DNA of 64,000 nucleotides from DASSUW01 sp963830725 (GCA_963830725.1 CAWHNO010000013.1:248001-312000); one strand, 5' to 3'. Shown: positions 40,456 to 51,588, counted from the stretch's first letter. The notes: generated by a model from the letters alone, not told the origin. Made by a program: numbers and translations.

Positions 40456-41149
40456 CACGCCTCCCAGCGGAGGCCGGGCGAGCCGCCCGGGCTCGTCTGT
40501 CCGGTTCAAGGCTCGATCCGGCCGCAGGTCGCCGGCGCCCTCGACCTCCGACCGCACGGTCGGGTCGCCGCTGTAGGACACGTCGCCGGCGCCCTCCACG
40601 ATCACGTCGAGCTCGTCGCTGACGTTGAGCTCGGCGTCCGCGGCGCCCTGCACGACGACTCGCGCGGTGCGGACGCGCAGATCGAGCAGGTTGGCGTTGC
40701 CGGCGCCCTGGATCGTCGCCGTGAGGCGGTCGACGGTGCCGGAGGCATCGACGTCCGCCGCGCCACGCAGCTCGAGCTCGAGCGCCTGCGCGTCGAGATC
40801 CTCGAGCACGACGTCGCCCGCGCCGTCGACATCGACGCTCGCGAGCGCCGACGCCGCGACCTCGACCTGCACGTCGCCGAGCGGGTCGGGGCCGATGACG
40901 ATGCCGCGGTCGCGAATGTCGATCTCCAGCACACCGCCGCTCGATGCGGTGATGACGCGGTCGATCACGTTCTCACCGGCGTAGACGCGGACGTGACGGC
41001 CGTCGCCCTCGACGACCTCGACGTCGACGCTCTCGGAGACCTCGAGCCGGTCGTAGGGGGCGACCTCGCGCGTCTCGACGATGCGGTCACCGCCGCCGCA
41101 GCCGGCGACGAGCAGGATCGGGAGAAAGAAGCGGCACCAGACGCCTCAG
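40438..41149 (-). CDS. DUF2807 head-GIN-domain lipoprotein (frameshifted signal)
   Basis: About 235 residues. After a disturbed signal (RRLVPLL, then LPILLVAGCGGG with a lipobox VAGC) comes a parallel beta-helix of repeated GxGD/GAAD turns: VDGAGDVVLEDLDAQALEL, LRGAADVDASG, IQGAGNANLLDLR, VEGAGDVSYSG. This is the DUF2807 adhesin-like fold of unknown function. The start appears to be CTG 41149, 5 nt after a GGAGGT site; an extra T near 41125 shifts the signal frame. One more indel would end it at 40506 (RPIEP), clear of the sigma gene; as read it overlaps that gene by 18 nt. It follows the sensor kinase and may belong to its output. Confidence 0.75.
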
Positions 41150-42396
41150 GAGTGACCTCCAGGGGATCTCGGCGATCAGCGTCGTGCCGAGGCCGGGTGG
41201 GGAGTCGAGGTCGAGGCGTCCGTCGAGCGCCTCGACGCGGTCCCGGAGCCCGCGCAGACCGCTGCCGGCGTTGATGTCGGCGCCGCCGGCGCCGTCGTCG
41301 CGCACGATCAGCCGGACGCGGCCGTGCTCGACCGCGAGGCTGACACCGGCGGACATGGCGCCGGCGTACTTGGCGACGTTCGTGAGCGCCTCCGCGGTGA
41401 CGAAGTAGCAGGCGGCCTCGACCTGAGGCGGGAGCCGGCGCTCGGGGACGCCATCAACCGTGGTCGGCACCGGCGCGCGGGCGGCGAGCGCCTCGAGCGC
41501 CGGCCCGAGGCCGCGATCGCTCAGCAGCGCCGGGTGGATGCCGCTGGCCAGCTCGCGCAGCTCCTGGACCGCCAGCCGCGCCTCCTCGCGCGCCTGCGCG
41601 ATCAGGGGCCCGGCCGCCTCCGGATCCTGGAGGCGGGACTCCGCGAGCCCGAGCGTGAGCGAGAGCGCCACGAGACGCTGCTGTGCGCCGTCGTGCAGGT
41701 CGCGCTCGATCCGCCGGCGCTCGGCGTCGCCCGCGGCGATGATGCGGGCGCGCGCGTCGCGCAGGTCGTCGACGCGCTCGTGCAGCTGCGACGGTGCTGG
41801 GGCCGAGCATGACGCGCGCGAACAGCGCCCACAGCCACGCGGCGCCGTTGAAGAGGTGCAGCGACAACAGGACGGCCGGCACGCCGATCACGGTCAGCGG
41901 CAGCGCCTGCAGCGGCGACTCGACGATCCAGCCGAACACCGTGACCGTCGTGCCGAGCACGATCAGCGGCGCGAACAGCAGCGTGAGCGAGAAGAAGCCG
42001 GCGCCGCACACGATCGCGAACGACGCCACGCCGAGCGGGAACTTGAGCGCGACGAAGACGAGGCCCTTCCAGGTCATCGGGTCGCGCAGCCAGCGCAGGA
42101 CCCGCTGCACCGGCGACAGCCCCCGCTGGTCGGGCGGCGTCGCGATCGGCACCGCCGAGCATCGCGCGCGCGAGGCCGCGCTCGATCGCGGCCATCCCGC
42201 GCCAGGCGGCGAGCGTGGCGAGCAGGATTCCGAGCCCGACGATCACCACCGCCAGTGCGACGCCGATCGTGACACCGGCGACGAGGACCGTGAAGTAGGC
42301 GAGGCCCAGCGGGAACGCGAGCAGCAGGTAAACCAGGTTCACCCACGTCTGCGGACGGACGACGACGCGGGCGAAGCGGGCGAGCCAGGTGCTCAC
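41087..42396 (-). CDS. Sensor histidine kinase with two putative-sensor membrane domains (frameshifted)
   Basis: About 430 residues. The N-terminal half has two related membrane domains (VNLVYLLLAFPLGLAYFTVLV and LVFVALKFPLGVASFAIVC), each with the FPLG phrase of the actinobacterial sensor domain. A HisKA_3 dimerisation helix follows (RRIERDLHDGAQQRLVALSL, phospho-His in LHDGAQ) and a HATPase domain (TAEALTNVAKYAGA; DDGAGGADINAGSGLRGLRDRV). Indels near 42152 and 41800. GTG 42396; the C-terminus after LIAEIPWRS is unsure. No response regulator gene is beside it. The GT2-GT4 frame runs into its start without a stop. Confidence 0.85.
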
Positions 42397-44429
42397 GCTT
42401 CGCAGGCTAGTCCCGCGCCGCTCCGTGTCGCTACGGCGGTCCGGCACGGCGCGTGGGGTCAGCCTCACCGAGTCGAGGATGTCCGCGAAGCGGCGCGCGG
42501 ACGCCCGCCCGTCGAAGCCGGCCTCGGCGCGTGCGCGGGCGGCGGTGGGGGCGCCGGGATCGTCGAGCACGCTCCGCAGAGCTCGCGCGGCGTCGGCGGC
42601 ATCGCCTGGCGTGTAGAGCCGTCCAGCAGCGCCGCCCAGGATCTCCGGCGGCCCGCCGGAGGCGGGGGCGACGACCGGCCGGCCCGCGGCCAGCGCCTCC
42701 ACGATCGCCAGCCCGTACGGCTCGCGATCGGCGCAGTGGAGGAGGACATGGGCGCGCTCGAGGGCGGGCCGCGGGTCGCGCAGCGCCCCCGAGAAGGTGA
42801 CGCGGCCGGCGAGGTCGGGGCGCGAGGCGCGCCGGCGCAGGCCGTCGACGAAGTCGGGCGGGTCGCCGGGCAGCGGCGCGCCCGCGAGCTCGAGCTCGAG
42901 CCCGGGCACGCGCGCGGCGACCTCGAGCGCGAGGTCGGCCCGCTTCCACGGGACGAGGGCGCCGAGCACGAGCGCCCGCGGCAGCGAAGGCGGCGGGGGA
43001 TCCACGCGCCAACGCTCGAGGTCCACTCCGGGGTGGACCACGTGGGCTCGCGGGTCGACCGCGTCCGGCGATCGTGGCCGAGACGCACCACGGTCGCGTC
43101 GCAGCGGCCGGTCGCCAAGCGGACGGCGCGAGCCAGCACGGGGCCCGTCGGCAGGTCCTGATGCAGCGCGACGACCGGCGAGCGGAGGACGACCGCGGCC
43201 AGCACGGGCCGCTGCCCGGAGGCGACGACGACCGACGGCCGGTGACGCCGCTCGAGGACGACGAGGTCGCGCGCCAGGCCGGCCAGCGCGCGCAGCGCGG
43301 CCACCCGCGCGCCGCGGAAGCGCAGCGGCCGCGCGCGCAGCGGCGAGACGGCCCAGCCGCGCGCGCGGCCCGCCTCGGCCAGCGGCCCCTCGGGACACGC
43401 CAGCACGACCGGGCCGTCCAGCGCCCCGCCCCAGTCCAGCAGGACCCGTTCCGCGCCGCCGAGCACGCCCGCGTAGGCGACCAGCAGGACGGGCCCGGCC
43501 GGCGCCGAGCGAGCGATCGGCGGTGTCGTGGCCGTGCCGGCGCCCGCGTGCCGCGCGCGGCGGAGCGCGGCCAGCTGGGCTCGTGGGCGCGCGGCGTCGC
43601 CTCCGAGCAGCGCGTGGCCCGCGGCGCGGGTCGCGAAGGTCAGCGCCTGGGCGGCATCGTCGGCGCGGAGGGCGGTGGCGCCTCGGGTGGCGGCGATCGC
43701 CTCGCGCCGGCGGCGGGCCAGCAGCTCGTAGGGCTCGCCGGCGCGGAGCGTGGCGTGGCCGCCGACGTGGCGCACGCGCAGCCGCGGGTGCAGCACGGTC
43801 GGCACGCCGACGGCGCGCGCCCGGAGGCACAGCTCCATGTCCTCGGCGAACAGGTGGACGGCCGGGTCGAACGGGCCCGAGGCGGCGCAGCAGCTCCGTC
43901 GACCCGGCAAGGCACGCCGCGATCGCCCAGCCGACGGTTCGCGGCGCCTCGGCGCGGTGCGGCTCGAGCCGGTCGCGCAGGAACGACGGCAGCAGCGGCG
44001 CGTGCACGAGCGCTCCGGCGACGGCGCCCGCGGTGCCCGGCAGCGGATGCGCGGAGCGCTGGACGCCGCCGTCGGGGTCCAGCAGCCGCGGGGCATGCAG
44101 AGCGCCCGGATGGGCCCGTGCCACCGCGGCGAGGGCCGACAGCGAGCCGTCGAGCAGCTCGCAGTCGGGGTTGAGCAGCACCGTGACGTCGCCGCGCGCG
44201 CGGGCGACGCCGGCGTTGCACGCCGCCCCGAAGCCGGGGTTGCCCGTCCAGCAGCTCGACCTCCGCGCCGCGCGAGGCGCGCCAGCGCCGCACCGCCGTC
44301 ACGCGATCCGGAGTCGACCACCACGAGCTGCGGCGCGCTCGGCGCAGATGCGTCGTCGAGCGAGTCCAGCAGCCGACCCAGCTCCGCCTCGGAGTCGTGC
44401 AGCACGATGACGGCCGTGAAGCTCGGCAT
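42397..44429 (-). CDS. GT2-GT4 bifunctional glycosyltransferase (frameshifted)
   Basis: About 670 residues. The N-terminal half is a GT-A family 2 enzyme: TAVIVLHDSEAELGRLLDSL, the LLNPDCELLDG metal-site region (DxD replaced by NPDCE), VGWAIAACLAGSTELLRRLG and FDPAVHLFAEDMELCLRARA. The C-terminal half is GT-B family 4: VLLVAYAGVLGGAERVLLDW, VVHPGVDLERWRV, ALVLGALVPWKRADLALEVAA and the E-x7-E in REPYGLAIVEALAAGRPV. No stop separates them, so they are probably fused. Indels near 44235-44260, 43885 and 43070. The 3' end is unclear: the frame continues into the sensor kinase, so a stop was probably lost to an indel. ATG 44429, divergent from the rfbH-type gene across 55 nt. Confidence 0.8.
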
Positions 44430-44469
44430 CGGCGGACCGTAGCGTCCACTCCCGCCCCGGCGCCTTGAA

Positions 44470-44475
44470 TACACT
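44470..44475 (+). promoter_or_regulatory. -10 element of the rfbH-type gene
   Basis: TACACT ends 9 nt before the ATG at 44485, the same sequence and almost the same spacing as at the DUF47-pit promoter. It predicts a leaderless transcript. No good -35 was seen. Confidence 0.5.
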
Positions 44476-44484
44476 GCCGCGCCC

Positions 44485-45795
44485 ATGCCCGCCGACCTGC
44501 GCGCCGCCGCGCTCGACGCCGTCCGGCGCTACGCCGAGGTCGCGCTCGCGCCGCGAACGATTCGAGCCCGGCCGCTCGCAGGTCCCGGTCGCGGCGAAGG
44601 TGCTCGACGCGGAGGACCTCGTCGCGCTCACCGACGCGGTGCTCGACGGCTGGCTCACCGAGGGCCGCTTCGCGCGCGAGTTCGCCGGCCGCTTCGCTCG
44701 CGCGGCCGGCCGCCGCCACGCCCTGCTCGTCGGCTCGGGCTCGCAGGCCAACCTGCTCGCCGATCGCCGCCGCGTGCTCGCACCTGCACGAGCGTCCGCT
44801 GCCGCCGCGGCGACGAGGTCGTCACGGCCGCGATCGGCTTCCCACCACCGTCGCGCCCGTCTACCAGCAGGGCCTGGTGCCGGTCTACGTCGACGTCGAG
44901 CCCGACACCTACAACCCCTCGCTCGAGCAGCTCGCCGCCGCCGATCGGGCCGCGAACGCGGGCCGTCGTCCTCGCCCACACGCTCGGCAACCCGTTCGAC
45001 GCCCCAGGCGTCGCCGAGCTCTGCCGCGAGCACGGGCTGGTGCTGATCGAGGACGTGTGCGACGCGCTCGGCTCCGACGCATCGCCGGCCGCCCGGTGGG
45101 CACGTTCGGCGACGCCGCGACGCTACTCGTTCTATCCCGGCTCACCACATGACCACCGGCGAGGGCGGCGCCGTCGCGTGCGACGACGACACCTGGCAGC
45201 GCGCGCTGGCCTCGCTGCGCGAGTGGGGTCGCGACTGCTGGTGCCCGCCGGGCGTCAACGATGCCTGCGGCCGCCGCTTCGAGGGCCGCTTCGGCGAGCT
45301 GCCCGCGGGCTACGACCACAAGTACGTCTTCTCGCACGTCGGCTTCAACTTCAAGGTCACCGACATGCAGGCCGCGCTCGGGCTCTCGCAGCTCGACAAG
45401 CTCGGCGGCTTCCACTGCCCGCCGGCGCGCGAACTTCGCCCGCCTCGACGCCGCGCTGCGCGCCGCTCGAGGACCGGCTCGTCCTCCCGCGCGCCCTGCC
45501 CGGGGCCGACCCGTCCTGGTTCGGCTACCCGCTGACGCTGCGCGAGGGCGGCGCCGGCCGCCGGCGCGAGCTGCAGCGCGTTCCTGCTCGAGCGCGGAAT
45601 CGACTCGCGGCTGCTGCTGGCCGGCAACCTCGTCCGCCAGCCCGGCTTCCTCGGGCTCGAGCACCGGGTCGCCGGCGGCCTCGAGCACGCCGACCGGATC
45701 ACCGAGGCCGCGCCTGTGGGTCGGCTGCTGGCCGGGCCTGGACGACGCGCGGCTCGACTGGATCGCCGAGTCGCTCGACCGCGTTCCTCACCTGA
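44485..45795 (+). CDS. rfbH: RfbH/DdhC-type NDP-4-keto-6-deoxyhexose 3-dehydratase (frameshifted)
   Basis: A PMP- and [2Fe-2S]-dependent enzyme of about 435 residues, related to DegT aminotransferases, that removes the C-3 oxygen in 3,6-dideoxyhexose synthesis. Family phrases: VSGSGSQANLL-type start (LLVGSGSQANLLA), PVYVDVEPDTYNPSLEQL, VVLAHTLGNPFDAPGV, LIEDVCDALGS, and HHMTTGEGGAV, where His stands in place of the PLP-binding Lys, the hallmark of E1 dehydratases. The cluster cysteines follow in ACDDDTW...RDCWCPPGVNDACGRRF. The C-terminus is AESLDR then AFLT. At least seven indels. It lies in the glycan cluster, so a dideoxy sugar may decorate the polysaccharide. No partner reductase (E3) is seen in the window. 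Confidence 0.85.
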   Translation: MPADLRAAALDAVRRYAEVALAPRTIRARPLAGPGRGEGARRGGPRRAHRRGARRLAHRGPLRARVRRPLRSRGRPPPRPARRLGLAGQPARRSPPRARTCTSVRCRRGDEVVTAAIGFPPPSRPSTSRAWCRSTSTSSPTPTTPRSSSSPPPIGPRTRAVVLAHTLGNPFDAPGVAELCREHGLVLIEDVCDALGSDASPAARWARSATPRRYSFYPGSPHDHRRGRRRRVRRRHLAARAGLAARVGSRLLVPAGRQRCLRPPLRGPLRRAARGLRPQVRLLARRLQLQGHRHAGRARALAARQARRLPLPAGARTSPASTPRCAPLEDRLVLPRALPGADPSWFGYPLTLREGGAGRRRELQRVPARARNRLAAAAGRQPRPPARLPRARAPGRRRPRARRPDHRGRACGSAAGRAWTTRGSTGSPSRSTAFLT

Positions 45796-47297
45796 GCTCG
45801 AGGATCTCGAAGCGCCCGTGGCGGGCGACCGGGCGGTACGCGCGCGCGAGGTACTCGTCGAGCAGCGTCACGCCGCTCGACTCGCCCGCGCGGTTGGGCT
45901 CGCGGCGCCGCGGTGACGGTCGAGGTGTCGCGCACCACGGCGCGGCGGTCGCGCGCGCTCCAGGTCGGCGACGATCTCGCGCTGGACCGGCGCCGACGTG
46001 ACCACCCCGGGCGCCGCGATGTCGTAGCGGCTCGCGTTCGGCCGCTCGGCGAGCACGTAGAGCAGCGGGTAGCCGGAGGTGACGAGGTCGGCCCGCCGGG
46101 TCGCGACGTAGGTCGGCGTTCCCGGCGGGAACGCGCGCCTGCAGCTCGGCGCACCGCGCGCTCGAGATCCGCGCGCTCGCGCCCGCGCACGCCGCACGCC
46201 GTCGGCGACCGGCAGCGCGCAGCTCCGCGTAGTCGCGCGCGCAGCTCGAGCCAGCGGCGGTCGGCGCCCTCGACGATCGCGAAGCGCCAGCACCGCCGCG
46301 CCGCGGCGACCGGCGAGCACGCGGCCGCTCGCCGCACCGCCCAGGCGGCCAGCACCGCCACCATGACGGCGAGCGGCGCCGTGTGGAACGACGTCGGGGC
46401 GCGTGAGCAGGTAGTGCGCCATCCCGAGCGCGAACACGGCGACCGCCACCCGCAGCGGCGACCGGTCGCGCAGCGACGCCGCGACCAGCCCGCCGGCGAG
46501 CCCGAGCCACGAGCACGAGCGGCAGGTAGAACAGCAGCAGGCTCTCCGCCGAGTCCGACAGGAAGCCGCCGAGCGAGCGCGGTGTTGAGCGGCCCGTCGT
46601 AGTCGAGCGGGAACGGCAGCGACTGGTAGTCGGAGAAGTCGGTCAGCGGGTAGCTCGACGAGCAGGTCGAACGACGGCCCGAGCCCGGCCAGCGCGACGA
46701 CCGGCGCGTACAGCAGCGACGGCGCGTCGCCGACCGCGGCGAGCGCGAACCGCGCCGCCGCACGCGGTGCCGCGCGCGCACCGCGCACCCGACCAGCACG
46801 CCGAGCGCCGAGGTAGGCGGCGAACTCGAGCCGCCAGAACGCGGCGACGCCGGCCAGCGCGCCCGGCGAGCGCCGGCCGCCGCTCGAACACGAGCAGCGC
46901 GCCGAGCGCGAGCGCGAGCGTCGAGCGGGAACGGATGCGGCCCGCTCGGATACGCCATGCGCGAGCGCCGCCGCCAGCCAGGCGACCAGCGCCGCCCAGC
47001 GCGGCGCGCCGCCGCGCACGCGCCAGCCGCCACGCCAGCAGCGCGACCGAGCGCGTCGCAGAGCACGCGCACGACCCGCCACGCAGCAGCGACGGGCCGA
47101 AGGCCTCCCACAGGCCCGCCGAGCAGCAGCGGCTGGCCGGGCGGATAGAACCACCAGAAGTCGCGAGTACGGGACCTGCCCGTCGGCGATCCGCGCGGCC
47201 GCCTGGAGCATCAGGCCCTCGTCGTTGGGCTGGATGCCGTCGAGCGCCGTGACGCCCGAGATCAGCGCGCCGCCGCGACGAACAGCGCCGCCGGCAG
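45788..47297 (-). CDS. Polytopic membrane glycosyltransferase-like protein, GT-C/PMT type (frameshifted)
   Basis: A multi-pass membrane protein of about 500 residues. The N-terminal loop LISGVTALDGIQPNDEGLML followed by QAAARIADGQVPYSDFWW-like text, with a PPGQP turn in a shifted frame, is the acidic first external loop typical of lipid-sugar-dependent GT-C transferases; hydrophobic segments such as WAALVAWLAAALA and FALAAVGDAPSLLYAPVVALA follow. The C-terminus is soluble (EYLARAYRPVARHGRFEILELR). More than ten indels make exact topology unreadable. The start is uncertain, near 47280-47297, at the overlap with the preceding gene. It probably transfers a sugar from a polyprenyl carrier outside the membrane. 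Confidence 0.65.
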
Positions 47298-48855
47298 TCA
47301 GCGCAGGACGTAGACGGTCGCGCATCCGTAGCGGTCGCACCCGTTCGATCAGCGGCCCGAGCACGCGGCCGAGGTCGCGCAGGCCCGGCCGGCAGTCGAC
47401 GAACGCGAAGCGCGCGCCCGAGCGGCGCGCGAGCGCCTGCGCCTCGGCGGGGCTCATGTCGCCCTCGAACAGCGCGCGCGTCTCGCGCACGCGCGCGTCC
47501 CAGTCCGGCGTCCACGACAGCGCGCCGACGTACACCTCGCGCCCGGTCCGGTACGGGAGCATGTGGCCGCCGTAGGCCGGCGCGAGCACGCCGCCCGGCC
47601 GCGGGTCGCGCTCGAGCGCGTCGAGCGCGCGCTGCTCGCCCTCGAACACGAAGTACGGGTCGCCGGCCGCGCGGATCGCAGTTCACCGCGACGCTGAACT
47701 TGTGCGCGATGCCCGGCAGCGATCATCAGCGCGAGGCAGGCCGACGACGAGCGCCGGCCGCGGCCGCGGCCAGACGCGACGCGACGCCCTGGACCGCGAG
47801 CATCGACGAGCGGGATCGCCAGCCCCTGGAACGCGTGGTACGGGAACGTGCCGACCGGCGCGCAGGTAGATCGCCAGCGCCGCGAACGGCCACACGCGCA
47901 CGGCGAGCTCCTGCCAGCCGGCCGCCGGCAGGCGGTACGCGAGCGCGGCGGGCACGGCGAGCGGCGCAAGGTGAGCACGATCGCCCACCACGGCCAGCTC
48001 CACGTCGCCTGCGATGCCGGCCGCGTTGACCTCGCCCGGCCAGCTCCCACGCGGCGTCGGTCCGCGCGAGCACGACGTAGTACACCGCCGGCAGCGCCAC
48101 GGCGCGCCGGCACCGCCAGCACCGCGAGCGGCGGCCGCTCGCCGCGTGCGCCGCCAGCGCAGCGCCTCGACCGCCACGCACGATCAGCGCCAGCGTCGCG
48201 CCCTGCCACGGCTGCAGCCAGCAGATCAGCAGCGCTGCCGGCGCGCCGCCCAGCGCCAGCCGCCGCGCGCTCGACCGCGAGCAGCACGAGCGGCATCAGG
48301 AACGACCGCGATCGCGGTCATCAGGTAGCCCCACAGGTACTGGCCCGATCCACATCTCGCCGGAGATGAAGTCGAACGTGTACTGGCGCGGGTTGCCGCC
48401 CCAGTCCGGTCCACGCGACGAGCGCAGCTCGCGGGCATGACCGCGAAGAGCGACGAGCATCAGCGCGGCGTGGCGCTGCCCGCCCGGCGGCAGCAGCCGG
48501 CGCACGTAGCAGCAGCGCGCCGCCAGAACAGTGACGCCGACGGCGACCGGCTTCCACAGCAGGTAGCGCGAGCGGCACGGTGATGCCGGTCACCGCGTGC
48601 AGCACGCCCGGAGAGCAGGAACCCGGGGTGCAGGAACACGCGGTGGTCGGGCGCCATGTCGTACTCGTTGCCGATCAGGCCGTGCTCGGACGCCTGGCGG
48701 ATCCAGGTGAAGTACTGGAGCTGGTCGGACGCGAGCAGGCCGTCGGCGCCGGTCAGCGCGCGGCCCTTGGTCAGCAGCGCGGCGAGCACGACGCAGCGAG
48801 AGGCCGGCGAGCGCGATCGAGCGCGCCGAGCTCGACGCGGTCCGAGCCGCCTCAC
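47298..48855 (-). CDS. Polytopic membrane protein, paralogue 1 (frameshifted)
   Basis: About 515 residues, multi-pass, unknown function. Readable blocks: GRALTGADGLLASDQLQYFT and WIRQASEHGLIGNEYDMAPD near the N-terminus, FLHPGFLLSG, QYLWGYLMTAIAVV, LQPWQGATLALIVAVEAL, FAALAIYLRAGRHVP (shifted), and a soluble C-terminal part (LAPAYGGHMLPYRTGREVYV; RSGARFAFVDCRPG; ending YGCATVYVLR). The same blocks in the same order occur in the protein at 54129-55674. GTG 48855 overlaps the upstream stop (GTGA). About eight indels. The acidic first loop and the cluster suggest a lipid-sugar transferase or export role, which is inference. Confidence 0.7.
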
Positions 48856-50178
48856 CGCAGCGTCCACCGCCCGGCGCAGCCGGCGCCCGACGCGCCGCAC
48901 CGCGGCGCAGCGGCCCCTCGTCGGCCAGCGTCTCGCGGAGCGCCCAGCGGTACTGCGCGAGCGTCGGCGCGCCGCACGACGCCGCGCCGGATCGCCCGCC
49001 GCGGGCGCTCCCGCGCGGTCGCGCACCACTCCACGAGCGGCGCCGCCACCGCGCTCCCAGCGCAGCGCCGGCGCGACGGCGGCGATCGCGCTCGCGTGCG
49101 GCGGTCGCCGTCCGGGCCGAGCAGCGCGTCGCACGCCGCCGCGAACGCCGTCGGCGTCGCCGGGCGGCGACGGTCCTGCCGAGGCCCTCGCGCTCGACCA
49201 GCTCGGCCAGCGCGTCGCCGCGCGTGGCGACCACCGGCAGGCCGGCCCACAGGTAGTCGAGCACGCGCGTGCGGTGCGCGTAGCGCGCCTCGAGGTGGTC
49301 GTGATGCGCGCGTGACGCCGAGGTCGGCGTCGGCGAGCCAGCCGCCGCGCTCGGCGTACGGCACCCAGCCGCGGTTGACGTGCACGAGCCGGCCCTCGAG
49401 GCCGAGCGCGCGCGCCTCGGCGATCGCGGCCTCGCAGGTACGCCGCCTGGCCCGTGGCCTCGAGGCCGGGGCGGCCGGCGCCCAGCACGACGAGGTGCAC
49501 GTCCGTCCGAGCAGGCGCGACCGCCCGCATCGGCGTGACCGGGTCCAGCCAGCCCCACACGCCGCCGCCCCACAGCAGCACGCGGTCGTCCGCGCCGATC
49601 TGCGGGAACGCGGCGCGCAGCGCCGCCCGGGGCGCCGGCGGCGGCTCGGCGGGCAGGCCGAACGGGACGACCGCGCGATCGAGCGCGCGCGGGTCGGTCG
49701 ATCAGCCCGTGCAGCGCGAGCCCGCCGATCCAGAGGTCGCGCTGGCGCTCGTTGGCGCACAGGATCAGGTCGGCCGCCGCGCACTGCGCCAGCGTGCGCG
49801 CGACGATCGCCGAGCGGATCCGGCGCCGGGCACGGCGCGAGCGGTGCGCGACCGCCTCCAGCACCTCGACGACGATCGGGTTGTAGAGGTCGGCGACGAG
49901 CCGCGTCGGGCCGCCGGCGATGCCGCTCGAGCGCGGTCGGCGGCAGCTCCTGCGCGACGACGACGTCGTGCTCGCGCGCGGCGCGCACGAGCGCCTCGAC
50001 GTCGGCCATCCCCGCCTCGAGCAGCCGCAGGCCCGGCGACGGTGCTCGGAGCGGGCGCGGCCAGCGTCACGTCGCACTCGGCCGCCAGCGCCCGCGCGAG
50101 CTCGGAGGCGCGGATCGCCGGGCCGGCCATCGCGGGCCCGACGGGCTCGGCCGACACCACGAGCACCGAGGTCCTCAC
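48852..50178 (-). CDS. GT4-type glycosyltransferase (frameshifted)
   Basis: About 440 residues. N-terminus TSVLVVSAEPVGPAMAGPAIRASELARALA is the classic GT4 start, followed by VRAAREHDVVVAQELPPTA, LVADLYNPIVVEVLEAVAHR, AADLILCANERQRDLWIGGL, and, in the donor domain, LLWGGGVWGWLDPVTPMRAV and RVLDYLWAGLPVVATRGDALAEL, which replaces the usual E-x7-E. This loop (DYLWAGxPV) is typical of a GT4 subgroup in actinobacterial cell-surface clusters. GTG 50178 overlaps the flippase stop. About eight indels. It is cytoplasmic. Confidence 0.8.
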
Positions 50179-51588
50179 GCGCGCAGCGCCTCCAGCGCCC
50201 GCCGGTCGATGCCGCCGAGCGCGGCCAGCACCGCGGCGTAGACGCGGCGCCGACCGGGACGAGCAGCGCCAGCGTCACGCTCGCGCAGCCAGACGAGCAC
50301 CGCGGCCATGGCCGCGGCGGCGACCAGGGCCCGCCACAGCAGGCGCAGCCGTGGCGTCAGGCCGAGCCGGCGGCGCACCAGCAGCCAGCCGCCCGCGAGG
50401 ATCAGCGCCTCGCTGCCGAGCGCCACCGCGGCCGCGGCGTCGACGCCGTAGGCCGGCACCAGCGCGAGGTTCAGCGCGACGTTCACCGCCAGCGCGACCA
50501 CGCTCAACTGGAGCACGCTCGCGCCGCCGGTCGGCAGCGATCAGCGCGTAGCCGAGCAGGCCGCTGATCCACGCCGCCCCCGCGGCGCACAGCAGCAGCC
50601 GCAGCGGCGTGGCGGCCTCGGCGAAGTCGTCGCCGGCCACCAGTCGCACGAGCTCAGGCGCGAGCACGAGCCCGCCGGCCGCGATGCGGCGCCGCGAGCG
50701 CGACGAACACGTCGGCCGTGGCGTCGCAGCACGCGCGCGGCCAGGTCGCGTTGATCGGGCAGGTAGCGCGACAGCAGCGGGAACACGGATGTCATGACGA
50801 TCGCCGGGAGCAGGGCGAGCAGCTCGAAGACCCGGTAGGCCAGCGTGTAGAGGCCGACCTCCGCGAACGGGCGGAACAGCGAGAGGATGAAGGTGTCGGC
50901 GCGGAAGTAGATCTCGTTGACGGCGAGCGCGAGCCCGATCGGAATCGCCGGCACGAGCAGCTCGCGCCAGCGCTCGCGGTCGCTCAGCGGCCGCACGCGC
51001 AGCAGCGGCCGCAGCAGCACCACGGTCACCGCCAGCGCGACGGCGGCGCCGACCGCAGTGCTGGCGACGACGGCGAGGAATCCGAGATCGGCGACCACGA
51101 CGGCCACCAGCGCGCCGAAGCCGGCGAGCCGGCCGGCGACGTCGGCGATCGCCGCGCGGCCCATCTGCAGGCGCGCCTGGAAGACGGTGGTCAGCGATGT
51201 GGTCGCCAGGCCGATCACGAACGGGACGCCGGCGATCAGGATCGCCAAGCGCACGTCCGGCGCGTACGGGAGCACCAGCGACAGCAGCCCCGCCAGCGCG
51301 ACGACGCCCAGCCCGAGCAGCAGACGCAGCGCGAGCGCGCTGCCGACCAGCTCGGCGCTGCGGTGCCGGCTCGCGGCTGATCTCGCGTACCACGACGGTC
51401 ACGAGGCCGGCGTCGGCCAGCACGCCGAGCATCTGCACGAGCGCCAGGGCAACCGCGAAGCTGCCGTAGCCGGCGGTGCCGAGGTAGCGCGTGGTGACGG
51501 CGATCGACGCGGCGCCGATGGCGAGGACCGCCGCCTTGCCGAGCGCCTGAACGGCGGTATTGCGCGCGACCTGGCGGGCGAGCGTCAC
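50175..51588 (-). CDS. Polysaccharide flippase, Wzx/MATE type (frameshifted)
   Basis: About 470 residues, 12-14 membrane segments, of the polysaccharide-export flippase group that moves lipid-linked repeat units outward. N-terminus QVARNTAVQALGKAAVLAIG and TTRYLGTAGYGSFAVALALV; middle RLAILIAGVPFVIGLATTSL, ALAVNEIYFRADTFILSLFR, YTLAYRVFELLALLPAIV; C-terminus LQLSVVALAVNVALNLALVP and GSEALILAGGWLLVRRRLGL. Indels near 51370, 50690-50750 and 50535, with one near 50245. GTG 51588 overlaps the methyltransferase-GT2 stop, and the stop overlaps the GT4 gene start, so the genes form one coupled operon. Confidence 0.85.

Noticed and set aside
45788..51588. Pseudogene block in the glycan cluster
   Set aside because: Every gene keeps conserved motifs, GTGA-type overlaps and full length when frames are joined; sequence error is likelier than decay.
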